From assembly GCA_037178975.1 (NCBI GenBank), contig JASJZH010000006.1, positions 2,170,001 through 2,234,000 on the forward strand: a stretch of 64,000 nucleotides of DNA, given 5' to 3'. The stretch is from Oscheius tipulae (Eukaryota > Nematoda > Chromadorea > Rhabditida > Rhabditidae). Made by a program: the position numbers and the translations under genes. Below, piece by piece: positions 24,944 to 36,168 of this stretch (its first letter is position 1; each line of letters starts with the position of its first letter). Below the pieces are notes generated by a model, which was given only the letters and a program-made list of their open reading frames with translations, was not told where the DNA came from and made no database searches.

Positions 24944-26156
24944 ATGGAAGCCATTGATACTGAGCTCTCGAACATCCACGAGCAGCTTCAACAGCTGGAT
25001 AAGGACATCGGTTTTCACCCCGATCGCAGGTACATTTTAGCTAGATTCTTTTAAACAAACAAATGGTTTCAGACTAGTTCGACGGGGTGCCCCTATCGTA
25101 TACAGAGGAAATGGTGTTGATCGCAGATCAGATGGGTATGTCACTCTCTTTGAACCTATTAGAAATTGCAATCTTTTCAGATCTGAGAACTACGGTTACA
25201 GAAACGAGAACTACAGTCACAGCCGCGAGAACCTGAAACGTCGTCGTGAACCGGAAGATGACGAAGAGGAGGATATCGAGCGACGTCCGAAGCGTATTCT
25301 GCCTTCGACGGTTATTTTGCCAAACATTGAGACACAGAGTCGCGACGCAAAACTGCAAGAGATGGCAAAGACTGAGAACAAAGATGTGGTCAAGAGGAAC
25401 AGAAGAATGTTCTCGAACCTGATGGGTACACTCACACAGTTCAAGAAAGAAGCCAAACCGAAGACTTTGGAAAATATGCAGAAGGAGAAGCTATTGGAGG
25501 TTGAGAAGAAGCTTGAAGAGCAAAAGGAGAAGGATAAGCAGCAGGTGATTTTATCTCACATTTTTGAAAAACAACAAAGAATTTTAGCTTGAAGATGATC
25601 GTATGTCCAAGATCGAAAAGAGGAAGGAGCTCGAAGCAGCCCAGAAAGCTTTAACCAGGAAGAAGGCTCTAATGCAATACGTATATTTGTTCCTTATACT
25701 TTTCACTTTTCCTATTCAGGCTGATGCTAAAAAGAAGCACTATCAGCTGATGAGCAATTACATCATGACCAATACTAAGCCTGCTCTCTTCTTCTTGCCG
25801 GCCAAGCACAATTTGAGGTCCATGGAGCTTTTGAGAGCCAGCGAGAAAAAGATGCAAGGTTTGAAATGAGCCCAAGTTTTTTCGAACCTGAACTTTCAGG
25901 TCTCATTGCTCGAAGGGATGAAGAACTGGAACGTGAGCTGGAGGCTCCCATGCGTCATGCTCAAGAAGAGGACGATGAGACACTGAAGAGCATTGTGAGT
26001 AAGCCTGGCTCTCGCCGAGATCGCGACAGGAAAGAGAGGAACGGAGATGACAAGACCAAGCAGTCAACCCCTAAACCCGAAGAGGAGAGTGAGGGAGAGG
26101 ATGACGAGGGTCACGAGCCAGATGTCCCACCTGAGCACAGAATTGTTATTGAATAA
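24944..26156 (+). CDS. pnn-1: pinin homologue (exon-junction/splicing-associated)
   Basis: Exons 24944-25029, 25073-25135, 25181-25544, 25588-25680, 25720-25858 and 25900-26156 give 333 aa. The N-terminal coiled coil (LSNIHEQLQQLDKDIG) is followed by RGAPIVYRG. The pinin/SDK core RNRRMFSNLMGTLTQFKKE is unmistakable, followed by the long coiled coil and HYQLMSNYIMTNTKPALFFLP, matching the I-x-T-K-T-K-P-x-L-F/Y block of pinin. The C-terminus is acidic and charged. Pinin is nuclear, in speckles, linked to exon-junction complex and splicing regulation. Vertebrate pinins are about twice as long with an SR-rich tail, which is absent here. Confidence 0.9.
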
Positions 26157-26545
26157 TTGGTGTTTTCGTCAAACCAAACTCAGAATGCTTGTGTCATTCC
26201 CCTATCCGATCCAATGGGTCCACTTGTTAACTTATTTTGATGATTTTTTTTTCAACATTCTGATCTTCTCTCACTGGCGTGTAATCTTATAGGCTTACTA
26301 TCCATCCTATTCATTTTTTGATAAGTTTAGAGGGTTCATTGCGTTTGTTTCACTCGATATTTATCTACTCTACTTCCTTGCGGTTTCTATAAATCTTTTG
26401 TTAAAAAATTCGCAGAAACTGCGGTTGTATATCCTGTAATACTTTAGCAACTCCTCCTTGGGTTATTTTTTTTTCGATTGTGCTCGAAAAATGTGCATCA
26501 ACTCACAACCGTAGAACATGACAAATTTCCAGCATCAAATAAGAA

Positions 26546-27771
26546 ATGACCACTGAAGATAACGTCGACATTTCGGGAATCATCGGCAACTTGCAGAAGT
26601 TGGTTCTGAATCTGAGTCAAGAGCATGCGGTGAGTATCATTGTATTAAAAGTGTTTTGCAATCAAAAATGAGCAAGACCAAATATGTTTGCTTAATTTTA
26701 ATATGCAACAGTGAGTTTCAGCTGGACAAAACTACTAAAAGTGCTACTCGAATCAGTCATATGGCCCATTGTCCAGACGTGAGCCGTTTAATGGTAAGTG
26801 TTTTGTTTTTCAATTCATTTTCAAGGTAAATTTTTTCTCAAGAGCAAGCAAACCAAAAATGTAGACCATTTGATTTCTCAAGTTTGTATCGTAACGGTTA
26901 CTAGCCAACGTCAATACCGAAGTATGGTAAGATACTAAAGTCTGATTGCACCTAAGCCACGGTGATCTTCGGACACTTCATCAGCGTGAAACATAACAAT
27001 TCTGTTTCGATTGCCATTTTGATATGATGTCCCGATTGATTGAGTCAAGACTATCTCAAAATCAATAGAAAGAAGTCGTTGTTGAACTTTATTTTCTAGA
27101 GAAGCCCCAAGTTCTCTGTTGACCCGACAGCCCAGCTCGGAGATTTGCAACAGCAAAACTTGGATCTGAAAAATCAGTACGAGGATTGCATAATAGCTCT
27201 AAACAGCATGATGCACGTTCATCGACTTGAAATGATGCGGTTCGTCAATAGAAGAGATGCCTCTGCCACTGTTGAGCTGATCAGTGAAGAAGTGAAAGAA
27301 GAAACACCGGTAGAGAAGATCCCATTGCCGGTTTTTCAAGATTTGGACGACGTTTTCCATGCTTCCGGTGTAAATCAGACCCGAATCATTGAGGTAACAT
27401 CCTGATTTCTGTTTATTATATTTTCTTCAGGAGATTGAAAGGCTCAAGTTCGAAAACGCCCTGATTAGAGAGCTTGTACAGATGGAGGATTTCCAAGGCA
27501 TAGATGTCGAAGCACTTCTAGAGAAGATAGAAAACCAGTGAGCAGAATTTGCAAAAAAAACTATATTTGAATGCACTACGCATTTAACAACCCGTTTTTC
27601 AGAACACCTCTTGCAACATCACCTCAATGCTCTTCTACCGCCTCCGAGCCGGACTTGGATGATTGCAAGCAGAAGTTGAAATCACAAGAAACCATCAAGG
27701 CCAAAGAAGAAAATCAATCCTACCATGACCAAAACGACAAAACGGACAAACAGGAACAAATCTGTATCTGA
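26546..27771 (+). CDS. SIKE/FGFR1OP2-family coiled-coil protein
   Basis: Exons 26546-26629, 26722-26793, 27100-27393, 27431-27537 and 27603-27771 are phase-consistent and give 241 aa. Almost the whole chain is predicted coiled coil. RSPKFSVDPTAQLGDLQQQN followed by a second heptad block and EIERLKFENALIRELVQM resemble the two conserved helices of SIKE1/FGFR1OP2, including the 'QLGDLQQQN' and E-N-x-x-L-R-E positions. SIKE-type proteins bind striatin in STRIPAK phosphatase-kinase complexes. The C-terminal 50 residues are low-complexity and hydrophilic. It starts 390 nt after pinin on the same strand, too far for a typical operon. Identity rests on remote similarity recalled from the family. Confidence 0.65.
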
Positions 27772-28029
27772 AAATGAAACAAGACTCTCTTGTGACACAC
27801 TTCACTTTATGTAAGTATTGATCAATGAATCCATTATGAGCTAACCGGTATACAAATGACAAGCTTGGGACTAATATTATTCTAGAAGTTATCACAATAG
27901 CAAGACCAGAATAGATAAGAATTCGATACATTTCTACAGAGCTCATCAGAAAGCGTATCGAGAACGATACATTGGGATTGTCCTGAGCTTAACAGAGTCC
28001 TAAATCATTCAATCTTTTGCAGCATGCTG

Positions 28030-28075
28030 TGCAATTACTAAATATATATATCTAAATTATGAAATATATATATAA
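28030..28075. repeat. AT-rich simple repeat
   Basis: Two (AT)n tracts separated by CTAAATTATGAA lie between the SIKE-like gene and EMRE. No gene is visible in 27772-28133. Confidence 0.8.
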
Positions 28076-28133
28076 AGCGCAAACCGACAGAGTATAGGCT
28101 TTTGAAAAACTAGAGAAGGGAAACATGCACATG

Positions 28134-28470
28134 TTAATCATCATCGTCGTCGTCATCTGCTGGCACGAACAACCCAGAGTTCTCCAGATACTTCGCACCC
28201 CAGTGAGCTAGCGCTCCGCCAAAATACAGTGAACCGGCTCCGACGGTTACGAGCTGAAAAAATCTATCAGTCTAGCTATTCAGAAGTTTATAAGTTTGAT
28301 TTTCAAGATAATAAAGAAAGCATAGAGCATACCTTGACGACTCCAACTCGATTGTGATGAGGCGGTTCTCCAATTCCTTTGATGGCTGGGATCACCGCCC
28401 GGGTCGTCTGCTCAAGTTGTTGGACGACAAATCGAAATATATGTTTCGCTGCGTCTCCAACGGCGTTCAT
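28134..28470 (-). CDS. emre-1: EMRE, essential MCU regulator (SMDT1 family)
   Basis: Exons 28470-28333 and 28253-28134 (phase 0) give 85 aa. The single membrane helix LVTVGAGSLYFGGALAHWGAKY with its G-x-x-x-G/A packing, the following LENSGLFVPA and the terminal run of seven aspartates match EMRE (the human tail is FVPEDDDDDD). EMRE lies in the inner mitochondrial membrane, activates the MCU pore and couples it to MICU1 through the acidic tail. The first 40 residues are positively charged and amphipathic, as expected of a targeting sequence. ATTATAG lies just before the ATG, so a trans-splice site or an upstream exon is possible. Confidence 0.85.
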
Positions 28471-29002
28471 CACCTATAATATATAAAATTATTATGAGCA
28501 ATGACATGTAGAAGCTCAAGGTCACAAGTTCACACAAGACGTGTTCTTATTTATGAATAGAGCTGACGACCACTATTGCCCATCAAAATTCAGAGAAAAA
28601 GATTGGAGAATCACATGAAAACTGACAGAAACATCTTAACAGCTGTCCGGAAGCCTTGAGATTTTGCTATTTGATGCACACTTGTTAGGCGGGTTCCGTC
28701 TGAGACCCATTCTGTCGGCGCACAAAGCGGTATGAAGAGACTCTCACAGACAGACTTGAATAGCTGAAGCAGGTCAAAACGTGCAAATCTCTTTTACTCT
28801 AAAGTCCTGCGGTGTCTGTCTGCCTGTACGCACCGCGCTCGCTGGGGCGCAGCCCCTCGCCATAGCTCCGCGATTAGCGCGCAGGGCTAAATCGGAGCAA
28901 CCCGGGTTCGAAAAACGCCTGGTGACAGTTTATTGTACTGCGAGAAATTTCTAATTGTAAAAATTAATCTAAATACATGAGATGAGTCTAAGAGTTTTCC
29001 AG
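28471..29002. other. gap with a tRNA-like B-box fragment
   Basis: A GC-rich patch at 28830-28925 contains GGGTTCGAAAA, resembling a tRNA T-loop/B box, and AGCGCGCAGGGCTAA, resembling a D arm, but no cloverleaf closes. It may be a tRNA relic or tRNA-derived repeat. No coding exon is visible. Confidence 0.25.
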
Positions 29003-29935
29003 CTATTTCTTCTTCCCCTTGCCCTTCTTTTGTTTCTTTTTACTCTTTTTCTTTGACTTGGTTTTTCCAACTGACAATGAGTTGGGAGATTTCTCCACCT
29101 CATCATCCTCAGACCTGTTCACACCAATTGAATCCTTAGCTTTGTCCGCGGCATCGAAATCTTCCACAATAATCTAAAACCTGTTTTCTACCTAAAAAAA
29201 AAGTCAAAATCACTTTGACTGGACAATCCGCTGTCCTCAGCACTTCGCCCTCCCAGTCATAAAAGTTGAGAACAGAACGTCCTTCGACCACGTCGGTAGC
29301 TCGAATCCCGAAAGCCCAACGTTTGCCAGTGCAGCCAAGTGGCTGGCCGAGAGCGTTCATGACGGCGACAAAAGACGCTTTTGGTGCCACATTCTTGCAG
29401 ACAATCCACTTCAAGTACATTTCGATCGGATTGAAGTAGAGTAGACGGAACTGTGTTATGTTGCTCGACTGGTTATTGAGCTGAACTTGGGCCCAATCGT
29501 CGTTGTACAGAAATACTTCGATAGGGAATGTGCTCGACAAAGTTCCTTGGTATGCTTGAACGATGATTTTTCCCTTTTGCTGAGGAGTGCGTGTTATATA
29601 AAACGAAAACAACAGTTAAAACCCGCCGGGAGAAGAGTTTTTTCCACAAAAATAAAGCGTTCCCTTGGAATCTCTACGAATTCGTTATTTACAGGTTGCA
29701 AACGTAGCTCCTCACGTGAAAGCCATAATTGAGATGTCTGGTTCTGCGAAGGCCGATTTGCTACTTTTGAGGACTTTGCACTATCAGGGTTTTCCGCTTT
29801 TTTTATTTTTGTAATGTGTGTTTCAACAGATGTGTTGCAACACTCCTCCGGAATAGACGGAGGACAGCAACCGCCAAAAAGGAAAGCTTCGCGGGGCTGA
29901 CTAGTGTAGAGATCAACTTTTGGCTTCCAGCTCAT
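29003..29935 (-). CDS. N-A-F-G family member 1 (unrecognised family)
   Basis: Exons 29935 to about 29648 or 29678 (donor uncertain), 29579-29214 and 29173-29003. Roughly 265-275 aa, the largest of five minus-strand paralogues. The core (exon 2) is beta-rich and follows the shared order: KIIVQAYQG strand, an acidic D-D-W turn, a FRLLYFNPIE strand with N-P, then VMNALGQPLG, the family's N-A-x-G motif. The N-terminal exon is polar. The C-terminal exon ends in an extreme lysine block (S-K-K-K, K-K-K-Q-K-K, G-K-G-K-K-K). No signal peptide or membrane segment. Function unknown; a basic tail suggests nucleic-acid or acidic-surface binding, but that is inference. Confidence 0.65.
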
Positions 29936-30417
29936 ATCTGCAACCCTAGACTACATGAAAAGGCTGGGAAGACAAAATGAACTGGCTAGGGTGACCGTAG
30001 GCGATGAAAATGCAAAATGGGTCCGCTCGCCTTCTATTGAAGGACAGCAGTGATAAATGGGGCTCACCGTGGGCGAGAAGAAGCAAAATGAGAAAGGATG
30101 GATTCAGCGCCATGATTGAGAACTACAGGAGACGGGGACCCTTATTATATTGGAAGAAAGAGTCACGCGACATTATTTGCCATACCGTCGGATGCTCAGT
30201 CATAAAACACAAGCAGATTCAATACGTTGTATCATAAATATTGAAAGTCGTCTCGAAACTAAACTTAGACGATGTCTGTTTCTGTGCCAAACTTTATCAA
30301 AAAGAAGTGAAAAACAAGCTTAATAGTATTAAAGAGTAAGTTTAGACTTTGAAAGATTCTGAATCATTTCGTCTGTCATCCCCAATCCATTTCAGGCATT
30401 CTAATTCAAATTGCAGA

Positions 30418-30677
30418 ATGACGGCCAGCGTGTCAGTCTCTGCCATGTTGCGTCTTTTTATTTTCGTCTCACTTCTGATTCTTACTGACGCCATGTGTGA
30501 AGATGTCCAGAACAAGTTTGCGTGAGTTACCATTGACTTTTAAAATCACAGCAATATTGTAGATGTAAACGTTGGGCTGAGGCTGGCTACTGTTTCAAAT
30601 TCTCTTCACGTTCTATACTTCGTCAAATCTGTCCCCGTTCCTGCGGTTTATGTCCGCAACCTTGGCTCTACATATAA
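30418..30677 (+). CDS. secreted ShKT (SXC) domain peptide
   Basis: Exons 30418-30521 and 30563-30677 (41-nt intron, phase 2) give 72 aa. A signal peptide (LRLFIFVSLLILTDA) is followed by one six-cysteine ShK-like domain: MCEDV, FACKRWAEAGYC, ILRQICPRSCGLC. Spacing fits the nematode SXC/ShKT consensus, including the W before G-Y-C and the C-P-x-S-C-G-x-C ending. Such domains occur in many worm surface-coat, enzyme and defence proteins; a lone domain after a signal peptide suggests a small extracellular effector or channel-binding peptide. TTGCAG/A directly before the ATG may be a trans-splice acceptor. Confidence 0.85.
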
Positions 30678-31180
30678 CACTTCCGACTGAATGTTTTGAA
30701 AATAAACTTTGTTATAATACTGGTGTTATTTCTTGACACAAAAACTTGCTCATCTCTATGTACCGGCTTTTGGTTAAACTAAGAGATTAGTTATCCAATT
30801 CCAAGCCAAATTCACTCTATTTTTACATAGACTTTTATTTGACATTTACTATGACACATAAAATTCACATGATTTGCTTAGGATTTCATTGAGCAGAACT
30901 GAAGGAAGACGGATTTTCAAGAATATTTTGCTACCACCAGGGTGGATTTGTCATGTTCATGTAGGTTGTGGTTGGTGGTGCTTGAGAGGAAAGATAGCCC
31001 GTTTGAGGAAGATACCCGGTTGAAGCTGATAGGTACCTAAATGCAGCATGTTTCTGTACTGTTTCGGTACGTACCCGTTGGCTGATGCTCCGAAAGCGGC
31101 ACCAAACCCTGTCGGATCAGCTGCACAGTTTTTAGCGTCCCGGACTGAGACTGGCAGAGGAAGATTCGTCATCAGATTCG

Positions 31181-32426
31181 TCATTCTGAAGCTTCTGGCA
31201 GAAAAGCTGCGGTGGCCGGCGTCGTGAAAGTGTTAGCAGCTGGAATACCGAGAATGTTCGGATTGATGCCCTTCTCCTGCATAGTCTTCTTGGTTTTGTA
31301 CCTAAAATAATGGTTATCATATTTTGATATGATGGTATACCTGTGATTCTGGAACCAAATTTTAACTTGAGTTGGAGTTAGCATTGCAGGGGCTTCCCTT
31401 TCGGGTGCGCTGTGATATCGTTGAATTCGGAATCTTCTCTCAAGTTCGTATGTTTGAGCTTTAGTGAAAAGGACGCGTCTCTTCCTTTTCTTCCTCTTGT
31501 TACTTCCATCCTCTTCGTCACCGTCTTCCTCATCCACATCCTCATCATCGTCGTCTGCTTTGGTACTGAAAAACTTTGAACTCTTGAGTATGACTTTGTT
31601 TTGTACCTGCTCTTGTCTCCAAGAAGTTTGTCTTCTTCCGTGCTCAACAACACGTCCGTTCTTTGGAAAGGGTCAGCTGGCGGGAGAGAGTACATTGATG
31701 TTCCTGAAATGTTCTTTTTACCATGTCAATAAATATGTTTTACCTGGTGATGTCTGTTTACAGTGGATCTAAAGCTTTACCGTGGGCAGTAAGAGAATCC
31801 GAAAAACTCTAGCGACTTCAAAATTCGAAAAAGCTTTTGTCTAGCCGTTTTTTAAGGCGGCAATAGGAAATATGTTGTAACTCTGCTTTTGAATCTAATG
31901 TAGAAACCAGACTCTGACTGAACATGGGATACTGTTGAAGTTGACGCTAAATAGATAAAACAACATGAATTCGAAGACAGAAGTGCGAGTATGAACACGC
32001 TTCTAACATTGGAAAAGCATTAAAACCTTTCAAGATGGATCGGATGAATAGCGTTAGTGTCAACTGAGTTTCTATATCCCATGGATTGAATATAAACTGG
32101 AGTGTTAAGTAAAAGCTATTAAGCTTGAATAGCGTTCAAAACCCCATTTGAAGAAACTATTCAAAAGAGACTCACTAGCTAAAAGAGGCAAATGTTCTGT
32201 CCACGAACTTGATTGAGGCGATTGGAATGCAGTAGATTGCATTTCCCACTTCGATGGTCTAAATGTCCTGATTGTACATGATACTATTCGAAAAAGGTTC
32301 AAAAATATTGATCATAACTTACTTCGGCTCCTGTGGAGGTGCCGCAAGACTTCCTGAAGTGAGCTGGTCATTCTGAATAGTGGCCGAAGGGCTGGAAGTG
32401 CCCACAAGGGCCGGTACGTTGAACAT
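31181..32426 (-). CDS. NK-2 class homeobox transcription factor (ceh-22-like)
   Basis: Exons 32426-32323, 32258-32176, 31703-31607, 31565-31341 and 31301-31181; all phases agree; 209 aa. After an N-terminal MFNVPALV block and an acidic stretch comes the homeodomain: [48 protein letters not shown]. Tyr54 (QNHRY) is diagnostic for NK-2. Only four residues lie between APERE and LTPTQ where NK-2 proteins have seven, so helix 2 is three residues short. In worms NK-2 factors specify pharyngeal muscle and some neurons. An NK2-specific-domain-like peptide (LPLPVSVRDAKNC) lies just past the stop in another frame. Confidence 0.9.
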
Positions 32427-32628
32427 ACTCGACTTGGAGAGCAATTGACGGCCAACTGCTCCGCCCCTTCGATGCGCAACTACCGTATGCACGCACGCCC
32501 AGGGGGCTACAGTACTTGCACGCCCACATTATCAGGCTAATTAGGCTGTTACTGAAACATGAATGAGAGTAAGGATCTTTATAGTTGTAAAAAACCAAAA
32601 AGTTAAAGAAGAAGTGGTGAAATGAACC

Positions 32629-32832
32629 TCATTTTGCGTCTAAAATGCTGCAAAGGATACGCAAAAAAAACTTTAGAGTAAAACAGTATCAGCAAATGTA
32701 TAGGTAAAGATCTGTATCTCACAGATACAGCCCAGAAGCAAGATGAAAGCCGTCGTCGGGCTGGATAACAGGCAAGGAAAGTGGCGGCGCGGCGACACTC
32801 AGCAGGACACTCACGTGGAGAAGGCCTCTCAT
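32629..32832 (-). CDS. possible small secreted peptide
   Basis: Exons 32832-32723 and 32647-32629 (75-nt intron, phase 2) would give 42 aa starting with a signal-like segment (MRGLLHVSVLLSVAAPPLSL) and then PVIQPDDGFHLASG. It lies 200 nt upstream of the NK-2 gene on the same strand and could equally be promoter or 5' UTR sequence. Support is only the splice fit and the hydrophobic start. Confidence 0.25.
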
Positions 32833-34610
32833 CGTCACTCACAACACCTTTGCCACTGAGAAATCTTGACTCGGTGGCTCTCACCAACTCCGTCTTGCTC
32901 CTTTCTTCCAAAATCTGAAACTATTCCAAAGATCGCGCAGTCAAAGACCGCTTAACACTTTGTCGGCAGTTTTTCCTGCTCATTGGTGAGAACAGTCGCT
33001 CCTGGTCGAGTACTCTTTTCAAGAAGACAAACCTTTTTAATCTATCCTACAGCCAACAAACAGTTTGGTCTATGTAACAATGGATGAGTTCTGACTGAGA
33101 CATCTGACTGTTGGCAACACTTCTGTCGGGGATCGTGTTACCATCTGAATGGCGGGCTCTATCGTGTTTGACACCTCCGTCAGGATAAAGAAAGACATCC
33201 AATCTATTCTTTGAACAGTCTTCCGAACATAGTCTAGTCATTCCAGTGGCAATCAGCAGTGACGAAAAAATTTTAATGAAGCAATAAATGCCCCACAAAA
33301 TAGCATTTCTTTTGGATTTCGATTGATAACAGAGCCACTCCTATAGTTTGCTCTGTAATCTCTTGTAATCCAACTCTTTGTCAACGTCTAATCCTTTTCA
33401 TCATGTGCATCAGGTTTCCCAAACTGTCAGAGTATACGGACGTGGGAGGCCACGCGAGTTTATGTTTGCCCTGACGCAACGCGAGAGAATACGGTATTTT
33501 ACAAATAGACCATCCTTGCCCGAATATCCACTGATAGCTGGTTGTTTACGGTAGGGATTATATACTTGACATCCGATGCTACTGTGCTTGCCAGTCACTT
33601 GCAAGTACGTTAAGCGAACACTTTTGAATGACTCAAGCAAACTGAGGCTAGCGGAGAACGTCTAACGGACGCAACAGTTTTATGAAGATATCTCTTATTA
33701 CTCCTTTTGACGACCATGGGCCACCATAACTATTGAATGAAGTAGCCTTATTGCTTGCAACAAATTTGAGGTAATGTCAAGAACTGTACAAATAAGAGTC
33801 AGAGACCAGTACAAGTCTGAGATTTCCCGCGATACAAGAGTACTTAACAAGCTACAGAGAAATTAGGTGTCATCGTGACATTATCTTAAACAAGATCTAT
33901 CATGTTTCACTCTTTCCATAGTTTCGACCACCGTTTGATAGTGGATTCCGTTTCCCTAACAGCTTTTTTTCCCTAGCGGTTTTACCTAACAGCAACACAG
34001 TTAATTATATCTTCTATAGCACTTTCTTTGCTGTACTTGTCTTTCGAGCGAGATATCTCTTTTTGTAGAAATTTGCTCTCATAATTTACTACGAAGTAGT
34101 CGAGCATTCGTTTGACAGCCATAATTATTTTTGTAACGATAAGGATGTAAGCCAAAAGGTGGTGTTCAAGTTTGAAGATGTCTTCTGTATTGAACAGTCT
34201 TTTAAAAAGCTCATTTTTGGAAGTTGACCAAGAAAGCAGCTGAGACTATCTCGTGCCGCCTTGTGAGGGATGATACGGGCTATATCCATGTTTATCTTAT
34301 TCGGCGGCGGCTACTGTGAGAGATGCTGCGCAGAAAGAAGAGCACACCAGTAGGGTCAACAAGGGGAGCGCCCGATTGTTTCCTTATTCTGACGCTCCCT
34401 ACGAGGGAAACATCGACTAATCCTACAGATTAACTGTTTTACCGCACCTCTGTAGGGAGATAAAGCTTTATTTAAGTGTCATGTTGTGTACATTAGACTT
34501 TTTAGGATAGACGTTTTGAGAGAGAAAGCGACATTGATATAATCACAACCTGTGTATCAATCACAAAGTGGGAGAATAGTGAAAAGGACTAGTTTGAAAA
34601 GGCAAAAGGA
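32833..34610. other. 1.8-kb intergenic region
   Basis: Upstream region of the NK-2 gene, where enhancers would be expected. Open frames at 33047-33298 and 33410-33640 have no splice logic; the first lacks an ATG. No repeat or RNA gene was recognised. Confidence 0.4.
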
Positions 34611-35299
34611 CTAGATAAAAGTAGATTGTTCAAGTTGTTCTCCGTCTTCGGCGATAGACTCAATTCTTGTTTTCCCAACATCCTCATGTTGTGATCGTTC
34701 ATAACCCGAATCAGCCATGTTTGATCTAAGCAGATTTCATACCAAAAATGTAGTTTCTTACTTGTTAGACATCACGTCGAAATCTTTTGGAAGTAGTCCA
34801 CAGCTCTGGCGCACCTTTTCCAATCCATCATGATCGTCCTCCGTTTTGCTACTGCTGCTGAACTTTATTTTTACACCTTTCGTTTCTGTTACTAACCTGA
34901 TATCAGACGCGGAAGGATACTTTCTTAGAGGCGAAGTAACTTGGGAGGAGACTGTGGGTACAGGTGAAGGCAGCTCGTGCACTGCGGCCAGATTAGTTTG
35001 TACTCGTAACTGGGCCGTTTTGTATGGGGAGACTGTGGGGGTCCAGTTAGCGAGAGCAGTTGAAAGCCGGCTGGGAAGAAGAGGCTCTTCATCATCAAGC
35101 TGAAAATTGTGACATTATGAGACGATATTTCAAAGTTTGCATTCTTTCTAATAGCGGCGTTATTATGCAACTGGCATATAGCTCAACCAGCAAAAGTAAT
35201 CACATACGCAAATCCCAAACTCCCTACCTTCAAAATGGATAGCGTCGATTTGACCTGGGTTGGTGGACTGGCAAGAGGCGGCTCACTACTGTAGTCAAA
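34611..35299 (-). CDS. unidentified serine/proline-rich protein, 5' end missing
   Basis: Exons 35299-35228, 35099-34897, 34857-34762 and 34725-34611 are mutually in phase. The chain of about 160 residues is polar and probably disordered: FDYSSEPPLASPPTQVKST, ELPSPVPTVSSQVTSPLRK, SSSKTEDDHDGLEKVRQSCG, and an acidic end. Repeated S/T-P sites suggest a phosphoregulated nuclear or cytoskeletal protein, by inference only. An exon with MSSTPTGFTLM lies at about 35391-35361 but its donor is phase 1 where phase 0 is needed, so the start is unresolved. Confidence 0.5.
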
Positions 35300-35681
35300 C
35301 TGAAATAGTCGATTTGGAATAGAATAGAGATAGAAACATTTTACTTTCCTTCTTTACATACCCATTAACGTAAAACCAGTGGGAGTACTACTCATACTTG
35401 TTTTCACTTCTTCTTAAAGAAAGACGTGATGAACCAACTATCTTTCGATCTGAGTAGCGTAAGATCACATTATTTTGCAGTTTACAACGATCAGGATTGT
35501 CTATCAAGCTCTAAATAAGTATACTTGTATTTTTAAAAATACGATTATGACAAAAGATTAAACTCTGCGGAATATTTGGAGTACTAACGTTATGTAAATT
35601 AAATGTTTACAATACGGTCAAAGAAAACAAAGTTGGACAGAACGGATCTTTCGTCAATTGCTCCAAACAGGTAAATGTAGC

Positions 35682-36168
35682 TCACTGCAACTCGAACTGA
35701 CAGTTGAGCTCGCCATACTTGCTAGTGATGTCGGCATTATAGGTGTAATCGTGGCCGTTAGCTGATTCTTCCTTGCCAAAAGCATTCAACAGGATAGTAC
35801 GAGTGTCGTACTGACGAATGTATTGCGTAGTAACTAGTATCTTGTCTTCATCCAGTGGATTTTCCACATAGATGCGGACATACAAGCTATTTCCGGTGCG
35901 GTTGGTCACATCAAGGTAGACGAAATCCTCGATGAAGTAAATGCAAGGCCACGAGAAGTCCTGCCACAGTTGGTAGCCGTCACGAACGCTAACAATGATC
36001 CTAGCCGGCTCCTGAATGTCCAGTTTTTTCGTTGCCACATAGATAGTTTTTAAATGTTATAGTATTTCTCAGCACACAGCTTTAAAACAACCAAACACTT
36101 ACGGGAAGCGGCTTATTCATGATCTTTTCCTTGATCTTAGTATTCCAATCGAGCTTACTTGATGTCAT
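35682..36168 (-). CDS. N-A-F-G family member 2 (unrecognised family)
   Basis: Exons 36168-36103 and 36011-35682 (phase 0) give 131 aa. Exon 1 is a short basic leader (SKLDWNTKIKEKIMNKP). Exon 2 is the whole core: EPARIIVSVRDG, a FIEDFVYLDV strand, YVRIYVENPLDEDK, RTILLNAFGKEES and a final strand ending CQFELQ. The intron sits exactly before the core, as in members 3 and 4. No signal peptide, membrane segment or known motif. It is the simplest member and a good type specimen. Confidence 0.75.

Noticed and set aside
28830-28925. Possible tRNA gene
   Set aside because: B-box and D-arm-like words are present but no acceptor or anticodon stem can be closed.
33047-33298. 83-codon minus-strand secreted-looking frame
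   Set aside because: No ATG at its start, no splice partner, and the later part is low in hydrophobic order.
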